From Methyloversatilis sp. (GTDB lineage: Bacteria > Pseudomonadota > Gammaproteobacteria > Burkholderiales > Rhodocyclaceae): DNA of 64,000 bases. The position numbers and the translations under genes are program-made. This document shows positions 1-7,794 of this stretch, in pieces (within the stretch, counting starts at the first letter, position 1; the number at the start of each line of letters is the position of its first letter). The notes beneath the pieces are model-generated. The model saw nothing but the letters and a program-made list of their open reading frames with translations, searched no databases and was not told the DNA's origin. The stretch spans positions 25,781-89,780 of the forward strand of contig NZ_JAUYNV010000056.1 in NCBI RefSeq assembly GCF_030698125.1, read 5' to 3'.

Positions 1-347
1 GCGTCGATCCACGGCACCGGATCGCCGGGGCGATGGTACGTCCGGTGCTGCATGTTTATATGCAGAGGAGCGAAGTGGGCTGAATCGGAGCGGCGATCAG
101 ACAAGAATTGGGGTGGGGGTCCTCGCCACGTGGGCTGTGCCCGCCCTGCCGGGCTGTTGCACGAAAACCACAACGGACCGGACGGGTGCATACGTAATTT
201 TACGCATGGCTTGCAGTGAGCTTTCATGCTTCGGTACAGTGCGATCCACCTTCTGAAGGTCCGAAGGTGAGTAGCCCGGCAGTACAGTCGCTCTGCGATC
301 GAACACGATCCGGGCACCCACTATCATCGCAAGAGGAGAATTGCGTA
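1..347. other. Non-coding region upstream of porin
   Basis: No convincing gene is seen here. A minus-strand open frame at 97-417 runs into the porin signal-peptide region and looks like a shadow. The stretch contains an inverted repeat CTGCAT-N6-ATGCAG at 48-65 and, nearer the porin, a plausible promoter and a strong ribosome binding site (AAGAGGAG, 331-338). The long leader suggests post-transcriptional or transcription-factor control of the porin, but no specific site could be identified. Confidence 0.5.
211..240 (+). promoter_or_regulatory. Possible sigma-70 promoter of the porin gene
   Basis: TTGCAG (211-216) is followed after 18 bases by TACAGT (235-240). Both are close to the -35 and -10 consensus, and the pair lies about 105 bases upstream of the porin start. 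Predicted by eye only. Confidence 0.35.
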
Positions 348-1511
348 ATGTCCAAGAAATTGCTTGCAGCTGCGATCGCAGCCGCACTCGTACCGACCGC
401 CGTTCTGGCTGAAGCATCGAACGTGACCATGTACGGTCGCATCGACTACGGCTTCATGTCGCGTGGTGGTGACAACGGCGGCAACGCCCAAGCCGGTCAG
501 ACAGGTCGTCAGAACGGCTTTGAAGATGGCATCCTCGGCACCAACCGCCTCGGCTTCCGCGGCAGCGAAGCCCTCGGCAACGGCCTGAAGGCAATTTTCG
601 AATTCGAATTCGGTTTCTCAGGTGATACCGGCACATCCTTCGGCGGCACGACCAACCGTCACAGCTGGATCGGTCTCGAAGGCGCGTTCGGTACCGTGCT
701 CGGCGGCCGCGTTGATGGCGCCCGCTATTCGTTCGTCGGTCAGTACGACCCGTTCAAGAACCAGACCGTTGCCAACGCCGGTTCGCTGTTCGGCGTGACA
801 TCGGGCCTCGGTCAGGCTGACCGTGCCGACAACGCCATCGTCTACATCTCGCCGGAAGTCGCTCCCGGCCTGAAGTTCCTGGCGGCCTACACGACCAACC
901 TGCTGGGCGAAGATGGCAGCAACCCGCTGGCTGGTGCAGGTATCGGTGGTAACGGCACGGATGTCGATGCCGGTGACACCCCCCTGTACGCGCTCGCCGC
1001 GATGTACAACAATGGTCCGATCAGCTTCACGCTCGATTACGAAAACCTTCAGGTCAAGCGCAGCGTCGCAAACGGTGGCAGCGATCTTGAATTCGACCTG
1101 TGGGTCGTTGGTGCCAGCTACGACTTCGGCGTTGCCAAGCTGTCGGCCTACTACGAAAACGTTGAAGGCGATAACACCGCATCCAAGGCGATTTCGGAGA
1201 GCGATGGCTGGCTGATCGGCTTGACCGTTCCGGTTACGTCCAACTTCCTGCTGAAGACCAGCTACGTGAAGGCCAACGACGACGCTCGCAACAACGCCGA
1301 TTGCAAGAAGTGGGGCTTCGGTGGTGAGTATTCGTTCTCGAAGCGCACGGTTGCCTACGCGACCGTTGCCAAGCTGAGTGCTGACAGTGCAGCGACTTGC
1401 GCGATCTCGAAGAATGCTTCGGGCGCGAGCGGTACGGCTACTGCGAACGGCAACAGCGGCGCAGGTTACGGCGACACCGGCTTCAACATCGGTCTCGCAC
1501 ACACGTTCTAA
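348..1511 (+). CDS. Gram-negative porin (OmpC/Omp32-type)
   Basis: This is an outer-membrane trimeric beta-barrel porin for passive diffusion of small, probably anionic, solutes. The 387-residue product starts with a clear signal peptide (cleavage after AVLA, about residue 21). The mature N-terminus, NVTMYGRIDYGF, is the hallmark first strand of betaproteobacterial porins, and the protein ends in a terminal Phe (AHTF) as needed for BAM insertion. The start at 348 is chosen because AAGAGGAG sits at ideal spacing and the signal peptide begins there; the open frame extends further upstream. It is monocistronic, with its own promoter and terminator. The substrate cannot be told from sequence. Confidence 0.93.
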   Translation: MSKKLLAAAIAAALVPTAVLAEASNVTMYGRIDYGFMSRGGDNGGNAQAGQTGRQNGFEDGILGTNRLGFRGSEALGNGLKAIFEFEFGFSGDTGTSFGGTTNRHSWIGLEGAFGTVLGGRVDGARYSFVGQYDPFKNQTVANAGSLFGVTSGLGQADRADNAIVYISPEVAPGLKFLAAYTTNLLGEDGSNPLAGAGIGGNGTDVDAGDTPLYALAAMYNNGPISFTLDYENLQVKRSVANGGSDLEFDLWVVGASYDFGVAKLSAYYENVEGDNTASKAISESDGWLIGLTVPVTSNFLLKTSYVKANDDARNNADCKKWGFGGEYSFSKRTVAYATVAKLSADSAATCAISKNASGASGTATANGNSGAGYGDTGFNIGLAHTF

Positions 1512-1538
1512 TCGGTTTCCGATCAGAAAGCTGTGCTG

Positions 1539-1566
1539 AAACGGGCGCCTTCGGGCGCCCGTTTTT
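1539..1566 (+). terminator. Intrinsic terminator of the porin gene
   Basis: A GC-rich hairpin (ACGGGCGCC, loop TTC, GGGCGCCCGT) is followed directly by a T run, 28 bases after the porin stop codon. Confidence 0.88.
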
Positions 1567-1624
1567 CGTTGACGCTTTGTGCCCCGTGATGCCGGGCCGA
1601 ACTACGCTTGACCAAGGATGTCGG

Positions 1625-1650
1625 CTTGGCTAATCTTGGCTAAGTACAGT
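1625..1650 (+). promoter_or_regulatory. Direct repeat and -10 element upstream of toxin-antitoxin pair
   Basis: CTTGGCTAA occurs twice (1625-1633 and 1635-1643), a 10-bp period that places both copies on one DNA face. TACAGT (1645-1650) follows and resembles a -10 box about 20 bases before the antitoxin start. Antitoxins of this class usually repress their own promoter, so the repeat is a candidate operator. Confidence 0.35.
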
Positions 1651-1670
1651 TCGAACATACGGAGCGAGCA

Positions 1671-1922
1671 ATGGAATCCCACGTGAACATGCTGCAGGCA
1701 AAATCAAACCTTTCGCGTCTGGTCGAGGCCATAGAGCAGGGGCGTGAACGGGAGATCGTCATTGCTCGCAACGGCAAGCCGGCGGCGCGTCTGGTGCCCA
1801 TCGAAACGGTGCTGCCGCAGCGCCGCCTGGGTTTCGCCAAGGGACTGTTCGTCGTGCCCGATGACTTCGATTCGACGAATGAAGAGATCGAACGAATGTT
1901 TTCTGGCGACGCGCAGCGGTGA
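1671..1922 (+). CDS. Phd/YefM-family antitoxin
   Basis: The 83-residue protein has the Phd/YefM fold signature: an N-terminal stretch with QAKSNLSRLVEAIEQG, then IVIARNGKPAARLVPI. The C-terminal tail is the part that normally wraps the toxin. It should neutralise the PIN toxin encoded next and autorepress the operon through its N-terminal domain. The stop codon overlaps the toxin start (GTGA), indicating translational coupling. ATG at 1671 is preceded by GGAGCGAGC; a second ATG at 1689 (MLQAKS) is also possible. Confidence 0.87.
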   Translation: MESHVNMLQAKSNLSRLVEAIEQGREREIVIARNGKPAARLVPIETVLPQRRLGFAKGLFVVPDDFDSTNEEIERMFSGDAQR

Positions 1923-2305
1923 ATGTACTGCTCGACACTCACATTGCATTGTGGGCCATCGTCGATGACGCCCGTCTGTCAGCCAAGGCGCGCGAGTGGC
2001 TGCTCGCGCCCGAGGCGACGCTCTGGGTCAGTGCAGCCAGCGTCTGGGAAATCGCGATCAAGCACAGTCTGGGGCGCGAACGCATGCCGATATCCGGGCA
2101 GATGGCGCTGCACTGCTTCGAGCAATCGGGTTACAGGATGCTGGCGATCCGTCCTGAGCACGCGGTGGCTGTCGAGCGACTGCCGTTGATCCATACGGAT
2201 CCCTTTGATCGGCTGCTCGTCGCACAGGCCGTCCACGAACCGATGCATCTGCTCACGCACGACTCGAAGCTTGTTGGCTACGGCCCCGCTGTAGTGCTGG
2301 TGTAG
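1919..2305 (+). CDS. PIN-domain toxin (VapC-like ribonuclease)
   Basis: This 128-residue PIN-domain protein is a probable Mg-dependent ribonuclease toxin. The acidic residues expected for the active site are visible: Asp in LLDTHIALW near the N-terminus, Glu in SVWEIAIK, Asp in DPFDRLLVAQA and Asp in LLTHDSKL. The arrangement matches the COG3744-type PIN proteins commonly paired with Phd/YefM antitoxins. It starts with GTG inside the antitoxin stop. All catalytic residues are present, so the module looks intact. The RNA target cannot be predicted. Confidence 0.88.
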   Translation: MNVLLDTHIALWAIVDDARLSAKAREWLLAPEATLWVSAASVWEIAIKHSLGRERMPISGQMALHCFEQSGYRMLAIRPEHAVAVERLPLIHTDPFDRLLVAQAVHEPMHLLTHDSKLVGYGPAVVLV

Positions 2306-2315
2306 TCAGGTCGAC

Positions 2316-3638
2316 CTACCCGGCGTCGAGCAGGATGTCCACACTGCCCGCCGACATCGAAAGTCCTTCTTCCCTGCGTCCGATCAGCCGATACACCACG
2401 GTATCGCCCTTGCCTTTCAGATAGAGCGTCTGCGGCGGGTGGAAGTCAAAGCGGTTGCGCAGGCGGAGGTAAGTCGTGGTGTCGACCTGCACCATGCCGG
2501 GCACGCCTTCGGTCGTGATGCGACTGGCCAGATTGACGGTGTCGCCCCACAGGTCGTAGATGAATTTCTTCTTGCCCACCACGCCGGCGACGACCGGGCC
2601 GGTGCCGATGCCGATGCGCAGATCGAGCAGCACGCCGGTGCCGGTGGTCTGGTTCCTGAGCCAGTCGCGCATTTCCAGCGCCAGATCGGCCAGCGCGGCG
2701 GTGTAGTCCGACGTGTTCTCGTTCAGGCCACCCGCCACCATGTAGGCGTCGCCAATGGTCTTGATCTTCTCCAGACCGCGCGCACCGGCCTGTTCGTCGA
2801 AGCGGGAGAACACGCGGTTGAGCATCGAGAACACCTGGGCCGGCGTCATGCCTGCGGCGACCTGGGTGAAATTCACGATGTCGGCAAACATGACGCTGAC
2901 GTCGGCGAATCCGTCCGCGATGTTCTTTTCGTTCTGCTTCAGGCGTTCGGCGACCGGACCGGGCAGAATGTTCAGCAGCAGGCGCTCCGAGCGCTCCTGT
3001 TCGCTTTCCAGCAGCGCGTGCGCTTCGGCCAGCTGACTGGCGGTGCGCTGCTTCTGTTCGATCGCAAAGCGCAGCAGCATGAACACGATGGTCGAAATGG
3101 CGAGGAAGTTGAGCGCGAAGAACACCACGCTGGTTTCCACCGACACGGTGGCGTCGCGGTAGGTGCTGGCGTCGGCCAGATAGAAGTCGAATACGCCGGT
3201 CAGCACGATCAGGAAGGCATAGGCGAAGAACCAGGCGAGTGCCTCGCGCGCGCCGATGCACAGGATGGCGCCAACCGGCGCCAGCAACCCCCATAGCAGG
3301 ATGCCGCTGGCGGTAATGAAGTTGCCGATGGCCCACTGCGCGACGAAGGGCACGAACAGGAACAGCCCGAGCTGCGTGCTGCGGAACAGTTTGAAGTTGC
3401 CGCTGCGGATGTACAGCAGCAGGTTGCCGGCCAGCAGCAGCTGGTACGCGAAAGGCAAGGTGGCAGACAGCTGCGGGCCGATCGACCAATACACCGCCAG
3501 CCACAGCATCGACGCCACGCAGACCAGACCGGTCGCCAGCACCAGCAGCGACTTGTTCAGCCGCTCTTCCGGGCTGTCGCCGGGCAGGATGCCGCCGCTG
3601 CGCAGGCGCGACAGGAAGCCGGGTGCCGCTGCGCTCAC
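2316..3638 (-). CDS. Membrane-bound class III adenylate cyclase
   Basis: The N-terminal half (about residues 25-210) is a set of hydrophobic helices, followed by a short coiled-coil linker and a class III cyclase domain (about 245-420). Metal-binding Asp residues are visible in MFADIVNFT and IGDAYM. The Lys in EKIKTIGD and the Asp in YDLWGDTVN are the pair that selects ATP over GTP, so cAMP is the expected product. I prefer the GTG start at 3638, which overlaps the upstream stop as GTGA; the open frame reaches 3692. It is the last gene of the MSHA-like operon, an unusual partner for a pilus cluster. Confidence 0.88.
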   Translation of the reverse strand: MSAAAPGFLSRLRSGGILPGDSPEERLNKSLLVLATGLVCVASMLWLAVYWSIGPQLSATLPFAYQLLLAGNLLLYIRSGNFKLFRSTQLGLFLFVPFVAQWAIGNFITASGILLWGLLAPVGAILCIGAREALAWFFAYAFLIVLTGVFDFYLADASTYRDATVSVETSVVFFALNFLAISTIVFMLLRFAIEQKQRTASQLAEAHALLESEQERSERLLLNILPGPVAERLKQNEKNIADGFADVSVMFADIVNFTQVAAGMTPAQVFSMLNRVFSRFDEQAGARGLEKIKTIGDAYMVAGGLNENTSDYTAALADLALEMRDWLRNQTTGTGVLLDLRIGIGTGPVVAGVVGKKKFIYDLWGDTVNLASRITTEGVPGMVQVDTTTYLRLRNRFDFHPPQTLYLKGKGDTVVYRLIGRREEGLSMSAGSVDILLDAG

Positions 3639-4360
3639 GGCAATTGCCCCGCGTTCATCATGCGACCGAACAGCACGAAGCGCGATTCCCACACCACCAG
3701 GTCATCGAATTCGCCGCCGCCCGCGGCGCTGTTCACGCTGCCGTCGCGCGCGTACAGCACGGTCGATGTACCCGGCTGGGAACTGTTGGCCTGCTCGTCG
3801 GCGTTGCTGGCCGAATCGTGGGCGATCAGACTGCCGATCGCCGTCGTGGCGCCGCGCCCGTTTTCACCATGCGACCACAGTGCGAAGGCCACTGAGGTGC
3901 CGCTGTTCAGCTGCACTTCGGCGCCGGCTGCGTCGCGGGTACGGATCGTGACGTCGCCTTCGCCAGTCAATGCGATGCGCTGGCCGGGTGCGACGACCAG
4001 ACTGCGCGCCGCGGTGGTGTTCTGCGACACGACATAGCCCAGCCGGTTGCCCCAGCCGTCGAGACCGCGCACGCCCAGCGTCTGCCAGGGCAACAGGCCG
4101 CGACGGTTGGCGCAGTTGCCACCGGCGCGGCTTTGTTCGGTGCCGTCGACCTCCGACACGGCCGGGCAGGGCAGCGAGCGGTTGACCACGGCGAACGCCA
4201 CGACCGCTTCACGTGCCTCGCGCAACGCCGCCTGCGTATCGGCGATGCGCGTGCGCAGCATGGCGAGCTGCAGCGCGGCGATCGCACCCACGCTGAGCAG
4301 CGCGACGATGGTCAGCACCACCGCGATCTCGATCAGGGTGAAGCCGCGCTGACGCGTCAT
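3635..4360 (-). CDS. Large pseudopilin with canonical prepilin leader
   Basis: The 241-residue protein begins with a short basic leader and the class III prepilin signal RQRG|FTLIEIAVV, with Glu at +5, so it should be processed by a prepilin peptidase. The ectodomain carries LPCP, then DG, then Cys, then LLPWQTLG. A related pattern occurs in the next gene upstream, suggesting a shared fold with a disulfide. The start at 4360 overlaps the upstream stop (ATGA). It is much larger than a major pilin, so a minor or tip component of the MSHA-like machine is the best guess. No prepilin peptidase is encoded in this window. Confidence 0.78.
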   Translation of the reverse strand: MTRQRGFTLIEIAVVLTIVALLSVGAIAALQLAMLRTRIADTQAALREAREAVVAFAVVNRSLPCPAVSEVDGTEQSRAGGNCANRRGLLPWQTLGVRGLDGWGNRLGYVVSQNTTAARSLVVAPGQRIALTGEGDVTIRTRDAAGAEVQLNSGTSVAFALWSHGENGRGATTAIGSLIAHDSASNADEQANSSQPGTSTVLYARDGSVNSAAGGGEFDDLVVWESRFVLFGRMMNAGQLP

Positions 4361-5274
4361 GATCCGGTGCACACGCTGGCGCAGACCGGCAGCAGCGACA
4401 GCGCCCGCGCCACGCGCGAACCATCTGCCAGCGCGACGACGCCCTGCGTCCCTGACGTGCAGACGTGGGCGCACCACTGATTGTTGATCCACCAGGCGTA
4501 CGGCGGTGTGCCGTCGCTGGCGATCGAAATGTCGCCCAGCACGCGCGCACCGGCGCTGGCGAACAACCGGCTGGTGGTGAGCGTGAGCACGCGGTCGTTG
4601 AAGTCGTCCTGCGCGCGCAGCGCGATGGCATGCTCACCGCCGATGTGCGTAAAGGCGTTGCCGGCCACCGTCGCCCCTTCGACGAATTGTTCGATGCCGC
4701 CTTCGCGGCAGCCGGACTCGCCGAAGCCGCCGCTGCGCGACTGACCCGGCAGCGCGGGGCCAGGCGCGATCAGTACTGCCGCCACCGGCTGGCCGGCGCC
4801 CGCGGCGCTGACTTCGACGATGCCGCCCGGCGTTGCCGGGTTCAGTGCCGGCTTGTCGGCGCTGCTGCCGCGCTCGCTGGTCTGTATGTTGTTGCTGAAG
4901 CGGGCGCTGCGCGCGTACCACAGGCATTCGCCTGCGCCATCAAGCACCGGGCCCATGCCCAGCGTGCGCCAGGGCAGACGACCGATGTGGCCGCTGCAGT
5001 TGAAATCGGACACGCCGTCGTTGTCGAGGTCCGGGCAGGGCAGGGCGCCCGGTGAGTTGTCGTGGTTGCCGGCGACATTGCCCAGCGCCCCATAAGCCGC
5101 CAACGCATCGCGCGCCCTGGCCAGTGCGCGCTCGGTGGCCAGTTCGCTGTCGGTGCCTGCAGGCGACGACAGCGCGCGGGCCAGCGTGGCAATCGCCAGC
5201 AGACCGAGCAGCGCGATGGCGATCAGCAGCGCGGCGCCGCCCTGCCGTTGCCGTGTCGACGGCCATGCGCTCAT
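4357..5274 (-). CDS. GspK/PilX-like minor pseudopilin lacking Glu+5
   Basis: This 305-residue protein has a prepilin-like N-terminus (RQRQGGAALLIAIALLGLL) but no Glu at position +5. That is typical of tip subunits such as GspK and PilX. The ectodomain contains LPCPDLDNDG and LPWRTLGMG, matching the pattern in the downstream pseudopilin, plus several more cysteines near the C-terminus. Its length is close to GspK. Overlaps with both neighbours (ATGA at each end) indicate coupled translation. Function as the tip of a pseudopilus is inferred. Confidence 0.7.
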   Translation of the reverse strand: MSAWPSTRQRQGGAALLIAIALLGLLAIATLARALSSPAGTDSELATERALARARDALAAYGALGNVAGNHDNSPGALPCPDLDNDGVSDFNCSGHIGRLPWRTLGMGPVLDGAGECLWYARSARFSNNIQTSERGSSADKPALNPATPGGIVEVSAAGAGQPVAAVLIAPGPALPGQSRSGGFGESGCREGGIEQFVEGATVAGNAFTHIGGEHAIALRAQDDFNDRVLTLTTSRLFASAGARVLGDISIASDGTPPYAWWINNQWCAHVCTSGTQGVVALADGSRVARALSLLPVCASVCTGS

Positions 5275-5675
5275 CGGCTGCGCCCCGGCTGCACGTCGAT
5301 CACGCCCGACGCCGGCGCTGCCTGACCGGCTTCGTCGACGGCGGTCTGCTCGCCCGGGCGCAGCCTGACCGCCCGACCGGCATTGCCCGGCAACTGAAGT
5401 GCGGTGCCCGCCGGCTGCGCCTGCAGCGACGGCAGGGCGCGCGCGTCGAAAGAGCCGCCATTGACGAACCAGGTCACCGGGCCGGAAGAGCGGACGACGA
5501 TGCCGTCGTGCCGCACCGTGCCGACGGCGCGCGGCGCAGAGGCTGCCTGTACCGGCTGGCCGCGCTGCTGTTCCAGCCGCACGCGCTCGGCCTCGCTGTA
5601 GAACAGCCGACCGAGCGGCTGCGCCGCCGCCGCATGCGCGACGCAGCAGAACAACAGAATCAGTGCGCGCCTCAC
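5271..5675 (-). CDS. Small periplasmic protein in the PilP/MshK position
   Basis: The 134-residue product has a cleavable signal peptide (cleavage after AAAA, about residue 18) and then GRLFYSEAERVRLE. That kind of segment is common in small periplasmic proteins of betaproteobacterial pilus/secretion loci. The rest is Pro/Ala/Gly-rich. It lies directly after the PilO-like gene with a 4-base overlap. In MSHA loci this position is held by MshK, the PilP counterpart that links the inner-membrane complex to the secretin. Homology to MshK itself is not evident by eye. Confidence 0.55.
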   Translation of the reverse strand: MRRALILLFCCVAHAAAAQPLGRLFYSEAERVRLEQQRGQPVQAASAPRAVGTVRHDGIVVRSSGPVTWFVNGGSFDARALPSLQAQPAGTALQLPGNAGRAVRLRPGEQTAVDEAGQAAPASGVIDVQPGRSR

Positions 5676-6274
5676 GACGCTCCCCCCTCTTTCGGACGGA
5701 AGGTGATCCAGTCCAGCAGGCAGTCGGCCTGCAGCGTTTCGGGTGTCGAGTCAGTCACCACACGCCGCACCATGCTGCACTCGCGTACCCGTACCAGGGC
5801 CGGCGCGTGCTGGCTCAGGTCGTCGAGCAGCGTCAGCAGGTCACCTTCGTGCAGCAGCGGCAGGCGCAGGCGCAACGTACTGCTGCTGACTTCGAGTTCG
5901 CCGGCGTCAGACGGTGCGATCGAACGATCGAGCGGCCGCTGCGGCGAAAATTCGTAATCGAGCGCGCCCAGGCGATGCCGCGCCCGGGTGTCGCGGATCA
6001 GTTCGACCCAGGCCAGACGCTGTTCGGCGCCGATCGCGCCGCGTGCGGCCAGCTGACGGTAGCGGTCGATCTTCTGCGCAATTTCCATCTCTTCGGCCTG
6101 CGCTGCGGCCAGGCCGCTCTGCGCGGCAGCACGCGCAGCGATCGCGCGGATGTGGTCCTGCTTCGCTTCGTCAGCCAGTCGGGCGCTCGCCCACAGCGCT
6201 CCAGCGCCGGCCAGTGCCATCAGCGCGGCCAGCACGGCAGCGCCGCGCAACTTTTTCAGGTCGGCCGCGTTCAT
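5672..6274 (-). CDS. PilO/MshJ-like inner-membrane assembly protein
   Basis: This 200-residue protein has one N-terminal membrane helix (about residues 10-30), a coiled-coil stretch (about 35-80) and a C-terminal alpha/beta region. That is the layout of PilO/GspM-type proteins. It would dimerise with the membrane-bound half of the PilM/N-like protein encoded just upstream and help align the motor with the secretin. The gene overlaps both neighbours by 4 bases. Assignment rests on architecture and position; sequence similarity in this family is low. Confidence 0.65.
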   Translation of the reverse strand: MNAADLKKLRGAAVLAALMALAGAGALWASARLADEAKQDHIRAIAARAAAQSGLAAAQAEEMEIAQKIDRYRQLAARGAIGAEQRLAWVELIRDTRARHRLGALDYEFSPQRPLDRSIAPSDAGELEVSSSTLRLRLPLLHEGDLLTLLDDLSQHAPALVRVRECSMVRRVVTDSTPETLQADCLLDWITFRPKEGGAS

Positions 6275-7794
6275 GGCGCGAGCCCCCGGCTGATCAGCAG
6301 CGCGAACTGCGGCGCGCTGTCGGCCTCGCTGCGGTCGCTGCGCACCCCGCCGCGCAGCACCTGGCCCGATTCCAGATCGAACGGGGGTCGCGTGACTTTC
6401 ACCTGCCGGCCGTCCGCTGCGCGGCCCAGATCGAGGGCGAGGGCGTCCACCAGTTCCAGCGCGCGTCGCTGCTGGGCGCCGTATTCGGCGGGCAGCCGCG
6501 CCTGCACCAGCAGTTGTGCCTCGACCGGCGCCAATCCGTCGGCCGCCGGCATGCCGGCACTGCCCAGCTTCCAGTCGAGACGGTCCAGTTCAACCTGCGG
6601 GTAGCGCTCCAGTACGGCGCCGAGCGGCTGCAGCAGTCCGGCCGGTGCCGCGCTGCGCTGCTCCAGTTGCAGGCTGCGTTCATGTACGACGCGCAGCGTG
6701 TCCAGTGGCACCGGCGTCGGCGGCAGGCGGGCGATGATGTCGCGCCGGGCGGATTCGGCGCGCCGCGCGTCGTCCTGCAGCCGCGCGCTCTTTTCGCGCA
6801 GTTCGAGACTGTCGAGCGCGCTGTGCGTAGCCATCAGCAGGCAGGCCGCCAGCGCCACGCTGCCGGCGGCGAGCAGCGCGAAGCGCGCCTGCCAGACGCG
6901 GAAGGCGCGACGTTCGGCCGGCGGCGCGAACTGTTCGGCCGGCGGCTGACGCATCAGCGCCTGCACGAACAGCGTTTCGCAGTGCAGGTCGTCCGGCGCC
7001 GGGCGCAGGCCGAGCCGCTGGGCGGCCAGATGACTGTCTATCAGCTCGAACTGCAGCATGTCATTGCTGCGGCAAGCCAGCGAGAACTCGTCCATGCGGG
7101 CCGGGGGTACGAGCACGCGCACGCTCAGCGGCGCGTTGCGGGTGACCAGGCGCTGGCTCAGCAGATAGGGGTGCAGCCGCCGTGCTTCTTCGGCGCAGGC
7201 GCGCGGCAGGTCGTTGCTCGATAGCGTGCCGAGCGGCGTCAGGCGCGAAAAGCGCAGGCGGCCGTCTTCGAAGAAGCTCTGCCGCACGCCGGTGCGCGTG
7301 ATGGCCAGCAACAGCGTGCTGCCCTGCGCGATGCGCAGCCGCTCGAGCACCGGCTCGCTGGCCAGCGCCACGCTGTGGATGCCGCTCAGTGCGACGTCGG
7401 CATCGCGCAGCGCCGCCAGCCAGGGTTCGAGCATGGCCGGCCGGGTCAGCGCGCAGAACAGCATCTGTTCGTCGCGCCGGCCGGCGCGCGAGCGCCCGAG
7501 AGAGCGGGCGCAGGTGAGCGTGGTGCCGAAGAAATGCTGGCCGAGCTTGCGCCGGATCAGTGCCGCGCGGTCACCGCCACGCACGAAAGGCACCATTTCG
7601 GCGATGAAGGCTTCGTCGGCCAGATCGCACAGCATCAGGTACAGGCCGTCACGCTGTGTGCGCAGGAAGTCGGCGAATGCCGTCACGCCGTCGCTCGTCG
7701 TCGCGAAGCGGGCGTGCTCGGTCACCTCGCCGGCGCGCCAACCATAGGCGACAAGCTGCGTCGCGTCGAGATAGAGGACGTGGCGGCGCGGCAT
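6271..7794 (-). CDS. MshI-like PilM-PilN fusion protein
   Basis: The 507-residue protein combines an actin-like, PilM-type cytoplasmic region (about residues 1-290; note YLDATQLVAYGW at the start) with a single membrane helix (about 308-328). A coiled-coil and a periplasmic PilN-like ferredoxin-fold region follow. MSHA MshI and T2SS GspL have the same fused organisation. It should connect the assembly ATPase to the periplasmic complex. Its ATG shares a base with the stop codon of the upstream platform gene (TGATG). Confidence 0.72.
   Translation of the reverse strand: MPRRHVLYLDATQLVAYGWRAGEVTEHARFATTSDGVTAFADFLRTQRDGLYLMLCDLADEAFIAEMVPFVRGGDRAALIRRKLGQHFFGTTLTCARSLGRSRAGRRDEQMLFCALTRPAMLEPWLAALRDADVALSGIHSVALASEPVLERLRIAQGSTLLLAITRTGVRQSFFEDGRLRFSRLTPLGTLSSNDLPRACAEEARRLHPYLLSQRLVTRNAPLSVRVLVPPARMDEFSLACRSNDMLQFELIDSHLAAQRLGLRPAPDDLHCETLFVQALMRQPPAEQFAPPAERRAFRVWQARFALLAAGSVALAACLLMATHSALDSLELREKSARLQDDARRAESARRDIIARLPPTPVPLDTLRVVHERSLQLEQRSAAPAGLLQPLGAVLERYPQVELDRLDWKLGSAGMPAADGLAPVEAQLLVQARLPAEYGAQQRRALELVDALALDLGRAADGRQVKVTRPPFDLESGQVLRGGVRSDRSEADSAPQFALLISRGLAP

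Noticed and set aside
97..417. Minus-strand frame in the leader of the porin
   Set aside because: No recognisable protein; overlaps the porin promoter, ribosome binding site and signal peptide.
618..1502. 294-codon minus-strand frame opposite the porin
   Set aside because: Covers the porin gene, which has signal peptide, strand motif and terminator on the plus strand.
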